A stretch of 19,787 bases of DNA from an uncultured Bacteroidales bacterium (lineage in GTDB: Bacteria > Bacteroidota > Bacteroidia > Bacteroidales > WCHB1-69), in the NCBI GenBank assembly GCA_946407715.1, contig CAMJPH010000041.1:1-19787 (forward strand), in the 5' to 3' direction. A program made the position numbers and the translations under genes. Under the pieces are notes generated by a model. It was not told the DNA's origin and ran no database searches. It saw only the letters and a list, made by a program, of their open reading frames with translations. Position 1 is the stretch's first letter. Every line of letters starts with the position of its first letter. Positions 6,779 to 15,224 of the stretch are shown here, piece after piece.

Positions 6779-6806
6779 CGTCTTACATCCTACGTCTTAC
6801 GTCCAA
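6779..6806. repeat. Heptamer array (CGTCTTA) just upstream of the Mrp promoter
   Basis: Units CGTCTTA, CATCCTA, CGTCTTA, CGTCCAA. It ends 8 bp before the -7 element at 6815, so it may occupy the -33 region. Confidence 0.65.
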
Positions 6807-6814
6807 AAAAATCG

Positions 6815-6822
6815 TATCTTTG
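6815..6822 (+). promoter_or_regulatory. -7 promoter element for the Mrp/Nbp35 gene
   Basis: TATCTTTG, 25 bp before the ATG at 6848, matching TAnnTTTG. Confidence 0.7.
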
Positions 6823-6847
6823 CAGCTCCTAAAAAGAAAGATAGAAT

Positions 6848-7669
6848 ATGAGCGAATGTAATCACAATTGTCAGGAATGCAGCCAGAAAGACTGCGGAAG
6901 CAGAGATTTGCACGAGAAACCGAATGCATTGAGCGATATCAAGAAAGTCATCGGCGTGGTGAGCGGCAAAGGCGGCGTGGGCAAGAGCTCCGTCACCTCG
7001 TTGTTAGCCGTGGCGTTGCGCCGCAAGGGTTACCGCGTGGGCATCCTCGATGCCGATGTCACCGGTCCATCCATCCCGAAAATGTTCAACCTCCACGAAA
7101 TGGTGCGCGGCAGCGAGCAAGGCGTCTATCCCGCCGTTACCGAAACCGGCATTGAGGTGATTTCCAGCAATTTGCTGATTGCCGACGAGAAGTCGCCCGT
7201 GCTGTGGCGTGGTCCGTTAGTCGCCGGCATGGTGAAACAGTTCTGGACCGAAGTAATCTGGGAACATATTGACTTCCTGTTGATTGACATGCCTCCTGGC
7301 ACCGGCGACGTGCCGTTGACCGTCTTCCAGACCATCACCCTCGACGGTATCCTGATGATCACCTCCCCGCAAGAGCTGGTCTCCCTCATCGTGAGCAAGG
7401 CCGTGAATATGGCCGGCATGATGAACATCCCTATTCTCGGCCTCATCGAGAACTACAGCTACATCACCTGTCCTCACTGCGGCGAGAAAATCTCCGTGTT
7501 CGGCAAGAGCAATGCTGAAGAAGTCGCCAAAGAATTCAACATCAAACTGTTGGATAGACTTCCCATCGATCCCGAAATGGCCACCCTCTGCGACCAAGGC
7601 CAGATCGAGAAGGTCAAGGAGACCCGTTTAGAGAATGTGCTCGATGTACTGGAGAGCTTGGAAGCGTAA
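6848..7669 (+). CDS. Mrp/Nbp35-family P-loop ATPase, Fe-S cluster carrier
   Basis: A cytoplasmic ATPase that assembles and hands over Fe-S clusters (ApbC/Mrp/Nbp35 group). The deviant Walker A GKGGVGKS spans residues 40-47, and DADVTGPSIPKMF (68-80) follows as expected. A CPHC pair (208-211) would bridge a cluster at the dimer interface. The N-terminus carries a separate Cys group (Cys4, 8, 11, 16), like the N-terminal cluster of Nbp35-type proteins and unlike short Mrp. At 273 residues it lacks the DUF59 (MIP18-like) N-terminal domain found in many bacterial Mrp proteins. The start is supported by the promoter at 6815. A multi-hairpin element follows it. Confidence 0.93.
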   Translation: MSECNHNCQECSQKDCGSRDLHEKPNALSDIKKVIGVVSGKGGVGKSSVTSLLAVALRRKGYRVGILDADVTGPSIPKMFNLHEMVRGSEQGVYPAVTETGIEVISSNLLIADEKSPVLWRGPLVAGMVKQFWTEVIWEHIDFLLIDMPPGTGDVPLTVFQTITLDGILMITSPQELVSLIVSKAVNMAGMMNIPILGLIENYSYITCPHCGEKISVFGKSNAEEVAKEFNIKLLDRLPIDPEMATLCDQGQIEKVKETRLENVLDVLESLEA

Positions 7670-7683
7670 GAGAAGAAACGAAC

Positions 7684-7790
7684 AGAAATGGTATATTTCT
7701 GAAGATTATTCCTTAAACAGTCCCGGAGGGACAAAACGCACGAAGTGCTAATAACCCCACACAAGCGACGAAGGAGCGTAGTGTGGGGGT
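7684..7790. repeat. Cluster of four short palindromes (REP-like) between mrp and thyA
   Basis: Four successive hairpins: AGAAAT/ATTTCT (7684-7700), GTCCC-GGA-GGGAC (7720-7732), GCAC-GAA-GTGC (7738-7748), and CCCCACAC/GTGTGGGG (7755-7762 with 7781-7788) enclosing an 18-nt loop. No poly-T follows the last stem, so it is not a classical intrinsic terminator. The compact tandem layout resembles a repetitive extragenic palindromic element; copy number elsewhere cannot be judged here. Confidence 0.6.
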
Positions 7791-7813
7791 AGTCAAAGAC
7801 AAAGCGATATAAA

Positions 7814-8608
7814 ATGAAGCAGTACTTAGATCTGATGCGCACGATCCTCGACGAGGGTCATTACAAGGCCGACCGCACGGGTACGGGAACGTACAGCATT
7901 TTCGGTTACCAGATGCGCTTTGACCTACAGAAGGGATTTCCCCTGCTGACTACCAAGAAGTTGCATCTGCGCTCCATCATTTACGAGCTGCTGTGGTTCC
8001 TGCGTGGCGACACGAACATCCAGTACTTGCACGACCACAATGTGACGATTTGGGACGAGTGGGCTGACGAAAACGGCGACCTCGGTCCGGTCTATGGAAA
8101 GCAGTGGCGCTCCTGGGAAGCCTCCGACGGCCGTGTCATCGACCAGATCACCAATCTGATCGAGCAGCTCAAGCGCAATCCCGACTCGCGTCGTCTCATC
8201 GTGAGCGCATGGAATCCGGCGGATGTCGATCAGATGGCGTTGCCGCCGTGCCATACGATGTTCCAGTTCTACGCCAACGACGGACAGCTCTCGTGCCAGC
8301 TCTACCAGCGCAGCGCAGACGTCTTCCTCGGCGTGCCCTTCAACATCGCCTCCTACGCCCTGTTGACGATGATGGTGGCGCAAGTCTGCGGACTGAAGGC
8401 CAAGGACTTCGTACACACCTTCGGCGATGCGCACATCTACTCCAACCACGTGGAACAGGCCAAGTTACAGCTTTCCCGTGACCCGCGCCCACTGCCGCAG
8501 ATGCGCATCAATCCCGAGGTCGAGAGCATCTTCGACTTCCAATACGAGGATTTTACGTTAGAGAACTACGACCCGCACCCGCATATCAAAGCGGACGTGG
8601 CGGTGTAA
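7814..8608 (+). CDS. thyA: Thymidylate synthase ThyA
   Basis: Cytoplasmic enzyme making dTMP from dUMP with methylenetetrahydrofolate. The full-length 264 residues equal the E. coli enzyme. Visible are the phosphate-binding RTGTGT region (21-26), the catalytic Cys146 in LPPCH, SRR (125-127) for dUMP phosphate, [17 protein letters not shown], and HIYSNH near the C-terminus. The C-terminal residues (KADVAV) fit the family. No dihydrofolate reductase gene follows, although the two are often neighbours. No TAnnTTTG promoter is seen in the 144-bp upstream spacer, so it may be read through from the Mrp gene. Confidence 0.98.
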   Translation: MKQYLDLMRTILDEGHYKADRTGTGTYSIFGYQMRFDLQKGFPLLTTKKLHLRSIIYELLWFLRGDTNIQYLHDHNVTIWDEWADENGDLGPVYGKQWRSWEASDGRVIDQITNLIEQLKRNPDSRRLIVSAWNPADVDQMALPPCHTMFQFYANDGQLSCQLYQRSADVFLGVPFNIASYALLTMMVAQVCGLKAKDFVHTFGDAHIYSNHVEQAKLQLSRDPRPLPQMRINPEVESIFDFQYEDFTLENYDPHPHIKADVAV

Positions 8609-8706
8609 AAAAAAGCAAACGTTGTGTTTCTACAGACATAAACACCGCTATTTGTCATTTCGTTATAATATTCCGAATGACATCCATCTGAATTTGAAAA
8701 AAAATG

Positions 8707-8714
8707 TATTTTTG
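8707..8714 (+). promoter_or_regulatory. -7 promoter element for the small outer-membrane protein gene
   Basis: TATTTTTG followed by CCGCCC, 27 bp before the ATG at 8742. Upstream, TGTCATT (8653-8659) and AATGACA (8676-8682) form a 7-bp inverted repeat that could be a weak terminator or operator. Confidence 0.72.
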
Positions 8715-8741
8715 CCGCCCAAATCAAAAATCTGAAAGATT

Positions 8742-9308
8742 ATGAAAAGAAATGCTTTGAAATGTTTGGCAGTGTTAAGCATTGCCTTCCTTTGCGGGTT
8801 GGGAACCTTATCCGCCCAAGAGCAACAGGAAAAGAAAGTTGCCTACAATTTCATTAACGAATACGGCTTTTTTGTGGGAAAGAATGTCGGCATGACAGGT
8901 GTGTTCATCAATGGCATCTCCATCAAGCAGAACAATACAATCGGCATCGGTGTCGGTTATGGTTTGAACTCTGGATCGTTTCAAGAGATTCCTCTTTTCC
9001 TCAACTACCGCCACTATTTTGACAGAGGCCGCAAGCTGAAACCGCTCATCAACATTGCAGCCGGTGTCGGTTTCCATTTTTGGACAAACGAATACAGCAT
9101 TTACGATCCCAACGAGCTTGACCCATGGGGCAATCCCACATACAATTATTATGAGGAAAACAAGCATGGTATCGGATTGTACTCCACCATTGCCGGCGGT
9201 TTTCGCGTAAAAGCGTTCTCTTTCACGGGCGGATTCTTCTTCCGCACCTTTCCAAACGAGGAAGGATTCAGCGGCGGCATCGAAGCCAAAGTCGGATATA
9301 CGTTTTAG
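8742..9308 (+). CDS. Small outer-membrane beta-barrel protein
   Basis: A 188-residue protein with a clear signal peptide (basic MKRNALK, hydrophobic core, cleavage after LSA, residue 25). The mature part shows alternating hydrophobic/polar strands rich in Gly and aromatics (IGIGVGYGLNS, PLFLNYRHYF, INIAAGVGFHFW, FSFTGGFFFRTF) and ends in VGYTF with a C-terminal Phe, as in outer-membrane barrels inserted by BamA. The length fits an 8-stranded barrel of the porin-family/OmpX-like kind common in Bacteroidetes. No ligand can be named. It has its own promoter and its stop abuts a 7-bp array. Confidence 0.8.
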   Translation: MKRNALKCLAVLSIAFLCGLGTLSAQEQQEKKVAYNFINEYGFFVGKNVGMTGVFINGISIKQNNTIGIGVGYGLNSGSFQEIPLFLNYRHYFDRGRKLKPLINIAAGVGFHFWTNEYSIYDPNELDPWGNPTYNYYEENKHGIGLYSTIAGGFRVKAFSFTGGFFFRTFPNEEGFSGGIEAKVGYTF

Positions 9309-9371
9309 GATTTGTGACTTGTGACTTGTGATTTATGGATTTTCACCATTCACTATTCACCATTCACTAAA
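9309..9371. repeat. Heptamer array with fold-back, between convergent genes
   Basis: Nine units. The left half is GATTTGT, GACTTGT, GACTTGT, GATTTAT; the right half is CACCATT, CACTATT, CACCATT, CACTAAA. The halves are partly complementary (GTGA against TCAC), so the element can form an extended imperfect hairpin. It starts right after the barrel-protein stop and ends 1 bp before the glycosyltransferase stop codon (minus strand). Confidence 0.8.
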
Positions 9372-9372
9372 C

Positions 9373-10374
9373 CTAATGATTCGACTGCACGGAGATTTTC
9401 CTGTGCGAAATCATCTTGAGGATTCCTGCCCAATAGCCGCATCCATAACTGAGATGTATGGTCGCAAAGGTGAAGGGCATCCACAAAATATCCGGCCAGA
9501 CATGTTCCTTGTTTCGCCCAAAAGCGAAGCAACACAGGATGTAAAGGACTATTACGGAAACGAACATCCACATTATCGTTTTTGAAAAAACGCCCAACAG
9601 CCCTCCAGCAATGAGCCCCGCGAAAAACATAGGCGGGATAAATTGCCGGAGGGTTGTCGGTTTTTGTAGCTTATGATTCACTAACGGTTTGAAAAGACCA
9701 TATTGGAAAAACATTTTGGCGGTTTTTGTCAGAGAATCGCGGGCGAAATAGTCGATTACAACCTGCGGAAGCAACAGAATTCTGCCGCCGTTCTTGATAA
9801 TCCTCCCGTTGAATTCATCGTCCTGGTTGCGCACTAATTCTTCGTCGAAGAAACCGATTTTGTCGAAAATCTCCCGCCGGAAACAGCCGAAAGGCACCGT
9901 ATCGACCCACATTTCATGGTCAGAGCCTATTCTGAAATAGGAATTGCCCATACCGAAAGGAGAACTCATGGCATGCGCAATGGCCCGGCAAACGGAGGTG
10001 TCTTTTGCCGGCAACGTGCGGCACACTCCGCCGACATTGTCCGCGCCTGATTTCTCCAACTTACTGACCAACAGCGAGAAATAGTTCGCGGGATATTTCG
10101 CGTGGGCATCCAACCGCATGATGATATCTCCCGAAGAGGCACGAATACCAATATTCAACGCTGTTGGTGCTATCCGCTTCGGATTGTCTAACAGCTGGAT
10201 AAACGGGTAATCCTGCATGTATTTGGCAATGATTTCACGAGTACGGTCGCTGCTTTGCCCATCCACAAACAGCACCTCCAAATCTTCTTTGGGGTAATCT
10301 TGAGTCAGAATCGACAGAATGCACGCTTCAATACGACTCTCTTCGTTGTATATGGGGCAGATGACGGACAACAT
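9373..10374 (-). CDS. Family 2 glycosyltransferase, ExoA-like
   Basis: An inverting GT-A glycosyltransferase, probably extending a lipid-linked oligosaccharide at the inner face of the cytoplasmic membrane. N-terminal SVICPIYNEE (3-12) and VDGQSSDRT (37-45, Asp38) bind the nucleotide sugar; the DxD-like site is LDAHAKYP (88-95). NQDDEFNGRI (183-192) supplies the catalytic acidic region. Three membrane segments lie near 248-264, 268-284 and 297-315. The LDAHA site and the C-terminal helices resemble succinoglycan glucosyltransferase ExoA, but sugar specificity cannot be assigned. Last gene of the minus-strand polysaccharide cluster. Confidence 0.9.
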   Translation of the reverse strand: MLSVICPIYNEESRIEACILSILTQDYPKEDLEVLFVDGQSSDRTREIIAKYMQDYPFIQLLDNPKRIAPTALNIGIRASSGDIIMRLDAHAKYPANYFSLLVSKLEKSGADNVGGVCRTLPAKDTSVCRAIAHAMSSPFGMGNSYFRIGSDHEMWVDTVPFGCFRREIFDKIGFFDEELVRNQDDEFNGRIIKNGGRILLLPQVVIDYFARDSLTKTAKMFFQYGLFKPLVNHKLQKPTTLRQFIPPMFFAGLIAGGLLGVFSKTIMWMFVSVIVLYILCCFAFGRNKEHVWPDILWMPFTFATIHLSYGCGYWAGILKMISHRKISVQSNH

Positions 10375-10382
10375 AATGTATG

Positions 10383-10445
10383 TTTTAGACGTGAGACGTA
10401 AGACTTTTGATTTAAGATTTAAGACTTTTGATTTGTTGATTCGTG
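10383..10445. repeat. Heptamer array between the Wzy-GT4 fusion and the GT2 gene
   Basis: Nine 7-bp units, including CGTGAGA, CGTAAGA, CTTTTGA, TTTAAGA, TTTAAGA and CTTTTGA. It carries the stop codon of the upstream fusion gene (10419-10421) and encodes its C-terminal STNQKS. It fills nearly the whole spacer to the GT2 start at 10374. Confidence 0.75.
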
Positions 10446-12719
10446 TAAGTTATCGTACAAAGAGGCATAATGCTGGGCGATGGTGTGCCAACGGAAGGTA
10501 TCAAATGTGCTATCGGGAAGAGTATCGTAAGATTCAGGATGTTGGAGCATTCTTTTCATCGCGGCAGCCATGTCGCTTTCATTCAACGGATTGACACTCT
10601 CGCCAATCAGCTCGGGGAACATCCCTTCAATGGCTTCGCCACGACTCCACAGAACAGAAAGCCCTTGAGAGAGTGCTTCAATATAGACAAGCCCGAAAGT
10701 TTCTGATTTTGAAGGCATTACAAATATGCTGTTAGCTCTATACAAGGATCGCATTTTCTCCAAATCGGTGATTCTTCCATGATAGGTAATCCAGTCGGGG
10801 TGCTGTTTCATCAAAGCGAGAACCTGTTGTTCGTTGTCGCCGCCGTCACCCGCCACATCCAAATGCAAGTCGGGGATTTCGGAACGCAGACTTTGCAATG
10901 CGTGTATTACACGGGGAATGTTTTTGTTGCGATTGAAAATGCCGACATAGAGCAGACGATGCGGGGTTTCAATGTTCTTTTGAGTGTGTAAATGATTGAT
11001 CCAAAAATCGTTGATTCCATTCGGGATGACAATGGATTTGTCCGATGTAGCCGCTTTCATCATCCAAAGGGTCGGGTGTTTCAGCAGTCGTTGGCGGAGA
11101 TGCGGGGTGATGAACACCACCTTCCCGGCAGATTCGAGCACGGCACGATGCACCCACCAAAGATGCGGCATATAGCGCAAAAAGGCGTTCACATCGCTGT
11201 TGCGCACCGCCACGATGTAAGGGATGCCATATTTCCGATGCAGTTCCCTCGCCACCATGCCGTCACTGAACAAAGTGGTGGCATGGATGCACGAAATCTG
11301 ACCCAAATCAACAGTCTTTTCAATCTCCCGCACCGTTCTTTCCACTTTATGGAAGAAAAAGAGTCGGTGTAATGGTTTGAGAATGTGGGCATAAACAAAT
11401 GTCGTATGATTGCCATCGAAGCGATTGTTCTCCGGTGTTGTTTTTTTGACAGGAGAGAAGACCACCTGCTCCACTTCCAACTTGTCCAATTCTTGATATA
11501 GGCTTGAATGTACTTTGCTGTAAAAGAAGTCGTTGCAGACATGCAACACCTTGTTCTCCTTCCCATCCGCTTCGCAGAATTGAACTTTTTCGCAAGAGAA
11601 AAGCGAGAATCCCAGTAAAAGAAATGCAAGCAATTGCACCAACCCTGGGCCGTACGGGAAATTGGGTTCCGCAAGGCTGACTATCAGCGGAATACAACAG
11701 ACCACCCAACCTACTTGATGAATCTCTGATTTCCGTCTTCTGAAAATTTCAATAAGCGTGCTGATACCAAAATAAAGATAAAAAGCCAAAAGCGGCCATG
11801 CGAAAAATCCATATCTTGCCAATCGCAAAAGCGGATAATTGTGAATGAATGGAATCTTCATCGGATTTTTCAACTCATTCATGGAATGGTGATGGATAAA
11901 GATGTCCAGTCCCTGTTGATTCCGTTCCCAACGGTCAGTAGTCAGTTCATTGATATCATTGCCGTTCTTGCCGCCGAACATGAACGTATGCAGTTCGTCT
12001 TGAATGAAGCCGGTGTAGATAATCACCCCGATCAACACAATCCCGAGAATCGTCAGAACCGTTTTCACATTCCATTTCCAGCGGAAGTCCGCTTCCTTAA
12101 CGATAATCAGCAAACTGCAGGCAAGCAGGGCGAAAACGTCCGAACGGGCACGTATCAGCACCAAGCTCAGCAAAGCAAGAAAGCTGACCACCCACAAGGA
12201 GGTGCGCTCGTCCCGTATCTTCATGCCAAAATAGAAACAGGCCGTCGCCCCAATTGCCGCCATGGCACCAATCTGGTTCTTTCCTTCGTCAAACATGTAA
12301 TGTTCAGGAACATAGAGACCGCCAGCATAAAATATCGCATTACAAAGGATAACCACCACCACACAAATCGTATAATAGTAGCAAATATTCGTCCAACGGC
12401 ATACATCCCATTGCAGCCCCATTCCGATTGTGACCACTATCAACGAAACGACTAACTGGAAAATATCCGACAGTTCCATGGGAAGAAACAACATACAGGG
12501 CGACATACACAGAATGGCAAGGATGAGTAGCCGCACAAACCGCGCCGACAACGTGCGTGTCAACGAGAAAGTGAGCGCACAGACCACAAGTGTCATCAAC
12601 ATAATCGCATATCGGGCGATATAATACGTAATTGTCATATACACCCACGGCAGAAACATCAATGGTGACATACACAACACCATCGTCATCAATATATTAG
12701 CAATCTTCTGTTTCTTCAT
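10419..12719 (-). CDS. Fusion: Wzy/O-antigen-ligase-like membrane protein plus family 4 glycosyltransferase
   Basis: A 766-residue protein with two domains. Residues 1-375 carry about ten hydrophobic segments and a large extracytoplasmic loop (about 240-300), like O-antigen/capsule polymerases and ligases (Wzy/WaaL group). From about 389 (KVLHVCNDFFYS, looking like the usual N-terminus of a free enzyme) to 756 it is a GT-B retaining glycosyltransferase: IPNGIN (565-570), LLYVGIFNRNKN (589-600), and the EX7E motif Glu673/Glu681 within PSKSETFGLVYIEA. The junction is a short linker (376-388) without frameshift. Fusion would tether a sugar-adding enzyme to the polymerase. The C-terminal six residues are encoded by a 7-bp array. 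Confidence 0.85.
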   Translation of the reverse strand: MKKQKIANILMTMVLCMSPLMFLPWVYMTITYYIARYAIMLMTLVVCALTFSLTRTLSARFVRLLILAILCMSPCMLFLPMELSDIFQLVVSLIVVTIGMGLQWDVCRWTNICYYYTICVVVVILCNAIFYAGGLYVPEHYMFDEGKNQIGAMAAIGATACFYFGMKIRDERTSLWVVSFLALLSLVLIRARSDVFALLACSLLIIVKEADFRWKWNVKTVLTILGIVLIGVIIYTGFIQDELHTFMFGGKNGNDINELTTDRWERNQQGLDIFIHHHSMNELKNPMKIPFIHNYPLLRLARYGFFAWPLLAFYLYFGISTLIEIFRRRKSEIHQVGWVVCCIPLIVSLAEPNFPYGPGLVQLLAFLLLGFSLFSCEKVQFCEADGKENKVLHVCNDFFYSKVHSSLYQELDKLEVEQVVFSPVKKTTPENNRFDGNHTTFVYAHILKPLHRLFFFHKVERTVREIEKTVDLGQISCIHATTLFSDGMVARELHRKYGIPYIVAVRNSDVNAFLRYMPHLWWVHRAVLESAGKVVFITPHLRQRLLKHPTLWMMKAATSDKSIVIPNGINDFWINHLHTQKNIETPHRLLYVGIFNRNKNIPRVIHALQSLRSEIPDLHLDVAGDGGDNEQQVLALMKQHPDWITYHGRITDLEKMRSLYRANSIFVMPSKSETFGLVYIEALSQGLSVLWSRGEAIEGMFPELIGESVNPLNESDMAAAMKRMLQHPESYDTLPDSTFDTFRWHTIAQHYASLYDNLHESTNQKS

Positions 12720-12725
12720 CTTTAA

Positions 12726-12753
12726 TACGATTTACGGTTTACGATTTACGATT
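12726..12753. repeat. Heptamer array (TACGATT) between the ATP-grasp and fusion genes
   Basis: Units TACGATT, TACGGTT, TACGATT, TACGATT. It includes the ATP-grasp stop codon (12739-12741) and encodes its terminal INRKS. On the minus strand each unit offers a TAA in a shifting frame. Confidence 0.75.
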
Positions 12754-13638
12754 TATGGTGTCTATCCGCACCAAGCTGCCGAAAAGCCGGTCGCTTTCGG
12801 GAAGCCGACCATAGTCGAAACCTCCACTCGGCGTAAAAGTCAGCTCTCCGAAATAAGCTTTTCCTCGTTCGAGGTATAAATCAGCCCTGACAAACGGGAA
12901 TGGTTTCGAAAGCGTTTCGGCATAATCGAACAACGCATCCATGCCGTCGGGTTTGGGGATGGTGAACCCTTCTGGAGCATCAATCCCTTGACGGTTAAGT
13001 CGCTGTAGCTGCCATTTCCTGTCAAAAAAGTAGAATTCCGGTTTCTGTCCATCCTGCCGTCCGATGCAGCACAACACATACTTGGCTTCCCCGTTAAAAC
13101 AGTAGAATTTGTAATCTACGGGAGATGAACCGCGCTCCGGTTCAATGAATTTTTCGCATATCAGCACCTTTTTCGCCACGTCATATTGAGGTTCAGCGGC
13201 CAAAAGATGAAACTTGAGTTTTTGGAAACGTTTCAGCTCCCGCACTGCCTGATCTGCATCCAATTGTTGTTTGTCCGTGCAGACCACATTGCCGCCGTTC
13301 CCGAAATTCCACTTCAAAACGAACTTTTCCGGCAGTTCGTCCCACCGAATATCCTTTGGGTCATCATAACAGGCAATCACTTCCGTCAGAATGGACTCCA
13401 AACCGCAATCTTTTACATAATCCCTTACTCTCCATTTGTCGGCGCACTGCTTCACCAACGCATTGCCCTTGTAATAATGCAACTTCATCCACTGGATTTT
13501 CTCGTCCAACGTCTGTGGGTTGTCCAAGTCCGGTTTCCGATGATGACACAGTCGGAAAAGCAGATTTATCGTCCACTTCGGCGAAATGGAAGTCAGCAGA
13601 TAGCGGAACCATATATTCTGATTGGAACGTTTTTGCAT
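12739..13638 (-). CDS. TupA-like ATP-grasp protein of a polysaccharide locus
   Basis: A 299-residue protein of the TupA-like ATP-grasp group common in capsule and O-antigen clusters. Visible features are the N-terminal LDEKIQWMKLHYYKGN (45-60), CADKWRVRDYV (65-75), the ATP-binding strand KFVLKWNFGNGGNVVC (105-120), ICEKFIEPE (about 165), the DYKFYCFNGEAKYVL strand typical of the family, and FVRADLYLERGKAYFGELTF near the end, supplying metal-binding acidic residues. Members are thought to form amide or peptide-like bonds, for example decorating uronic acids with amino acids; the substrate here is unknown. It lies 12 bp after the flippase gene, so they are co-transcribed. Confidence 0.87.
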   Translation of the reverse strand: MQKRSNQNIWFRYLLTSISPKWTINLLFRLCHHRKPDLDNPQTLDEKIQWMKLHYYKGNALVKQCADKWRVRDYVKDCGLESILTEVIACYDDPKDIRWDELPEKFVLKWNFGNGGNVVCTDKQQLDADQAVRELKRFQKLKFHLLAAEPQYDVAKKVLICEKFIEPERGSSPVDYKFYCFNGEAKYVLCCIGRQDGQKPEFYFFDRKWQLQRLNRQGIDAPEGFTIPKPDGMDALFDYAETLSKPFPFVRADLYLERGKAYFGELTFTPSGGFDYGRLPESDRLFGSLVRIDTINRKS

Positions 13639-13650
13639 ATTGCGGTGTTA

Positions 13651-15102
13651 TTATTTTCGATGGAACATTTTGAGCAGAACATCCATATACGTGTCAAGTC
13701 CCTCCATTTTCAGCAGTTTGGAAACACCGAGATAACTTACAGCGTAAACAAGGATTTGAACCAGCATGGTAACGTAAATGCTGCCGTGAAGTAACAGCCC
13801 GGTTCCGTATGCGAACGCCCCCGCAAGAGCAGACACCAATAAATTAGGCATAATGTCAACCACTTGTCGGAAAAGGCCATAGCCAATCAATTTTTTGTTT
13901 ACCAACGCATTGATAACAAAGCTGATATAGGCCACAATCGTCACTGTCCAAAGTAAACCGTAAATTCCGAAACGCACTCCGAACAGTATCAGTGCAATAC
14001 CAAGGACACGTTTGGTGATCTGAACAAAAAAATAGATTTTTCCTTTTCCTAACGATTTGATTACATTTGTGTTAAGGGTGTTTGTGCAGTAAATCAAGCC
14101 GGAGACGCAAAGAATTTGGAAATAGGGAGCGGACGGTTCCCATTTTTGTCCATACAAAAAAGTAATCAGCGGAAGGGCAATGACCATCAGCAAAATCATC
14201 ATCGGGAAATTGACGAAGGTGAGGGCTTTCATGCTTTTCCGCATACCTTCCCGCAAGCGTGCCGTATCGTCTTGGATGGACGCGAACGCAGGGAAAGTCA
14301 CATCGTTGACAATGGAGGAGAGACCTGTGACGGGTATTTCATCCAATTTTTTCGCTTGGTTGAAGTAACCTAAGTCACCGGCGGAGAACCGCTTTCCGAT
14401 AATGAGCCCCTGAAGGTTGGTGTATAACGTTTCCGCCAAGGAGGAAAGCAACATCAGTCCGCCGAAACTGAACAGTGTTTTGAGTGAGGTGAGGCTGAAC
14501 TCCCATGTCGGTCTCCAACTGCTCAAAATCCAGAGTAGCAGCACATTGACGATGGACGCGGTGATGGCAGAGGCTACCAAGCTCCACGGACCGAAACCGC
14601 GCAAGGCCAAAGGGATGGAAATCAGCGTCCCGGCCAGTGCCGCCGCCATGTTCCGAATGGCTAATGCCTTGAAATTCATCTGTTTCGTCAGTTGGGTGAC
14701 TTGCACGATGGAGAATGACTGGATAATCAGCACCAGACTTTGTACCCTGAGCAGCGGTTTCACCAATGGCATCTCATAGAAATCCGCTATGAAAGGGGCA
14801 AGTGAGAAGAGAATCAAGTAAAAGAGTACGGAAAAGACCAGATTCCAATAAAACACCGTGGAATAATCCAAATGGTCGGGATTCTTCTTTTGGATAAGCG
14901 CGGTTCCCAATCCGCCCTGAATGAAGGTGTTGGAGACGGCGAGGAATATGACCATCATGCCGATACAGCCGAAATCTTCCGGCAGAAGAAGACGTGCCAG
15001 CACAAGGTTTGTGAAGAAGTTGATGGTCAGCGTCCCCACTTTCCCCGCAGCACCCCACATCATGCCGGAAATCGTCTTTTCCTTCAAATCACCTTGTCCC
15101 AT
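13651..15102 (-). CDS. Wzx-type polysaccharide flippase (MOP superfamily)
   Basis: Inner-membrane protein of 483 residues with about 12-14 hydrophobic segments. It is expected to flip the undecaprenyl-linked repeat unit to the periplasm, where the Wzy part of the neighbour would polymerise it. N-terminal features (KEKTISGMMWGAAGKVGT, followed by LVLARLLLPEDFGCIGM) are characteristic of the WzxC/lipopolysaccharide-biosynthesis branch, with IQGGLGTALIQKK shortly after. It is first in the four-gene run flippase, ATP-grasp, Wzy-GT4, GT2, and has a promoter 43 bp upstream. Confidence 0.93.
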   Translation of the reverse strand: MGQGDLKEKTISGMMWGAAGKVGTLTINFFTNLVLARLLLPEDFGCIGMMVIFLAVSNTFIQGGLGTALIQKKNPDHLDYSTVFYWNLVFSVLFYLILFSLAPFIADFYEMPLVKPLLRVQSLVLIIQSFSIVQVTQLTKQMNFKALAIRNMAAALAGTLISIPLALRGFGPWSLVASAITASIVNVLLLWILSSWRPTWEFSLTSLKTLFSFGGLMLLSSLAETLYTNLQGLIIGKRFSAGDLGYFNQAKKLDEIPVTGLSSIVNDVTFPAFASIQDDTARLREGMRKSMKALTFVNFPMMILLMVIALPLITFLYGQKWEPSAPYFQILCVSGLIYCTNTLNTNVIKSLGKGKIYFFVQITKRVLGIALILFGVRFGIYGLLWTVTIVAYISFVINALVNKKLIGYGLFRQVVDIMPNLLVSALAGAFAYGTGLLLHGSIYVTMLVQILVYAVSYLGVSKLLKMEGLDTYMDVLLKMFHRK

Positions 15103-15144
15103 TTCCCTGTTTTATGCGGTCGTTTTTCTATTTTATCAAGCGGG

Positions 15145-15152
15145 CAAAAATA
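15145..15152 (-). promoter_or_regulatory. -7 promoter element for the flippase operon
   Basis: TATTTTTG on the minus strand followed by CCCGC. It lies in the 122-bp spacer between the RfbC stop and the flippase start, so the four downstream polysaccharide genes can be transcribed apart from RfbC. Confidence 0.7.
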
Positions 15153-15224
15153 CAAAAGAAATATGATTTTCAACACCACCCTTGCAAGCGGGGAAAGAGG
15201 TCACCCGAAGCAGTATCTTGCCAC

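Noticed and set aside
6666..6851. Frame with a Ser-Leu repeat upstream of the Mrp gene
   Set aside because: The repeat peptide is just the hexamer array read as codons, and it runs through the promoter and into the Mrp start.
7755..7790. Intrinsic terminator after the Mrp gene
   Set aside because: The 8-bp stem has an 18-nt loop and no T-tract; better described as part of a palindrome cluster.
9328..9585. 85-codon plus-strand frame at the GT2 3' end
   Set aside because: Antisense to the glycosyltransferase, and its N-terminus is encoded by the heptamer array.
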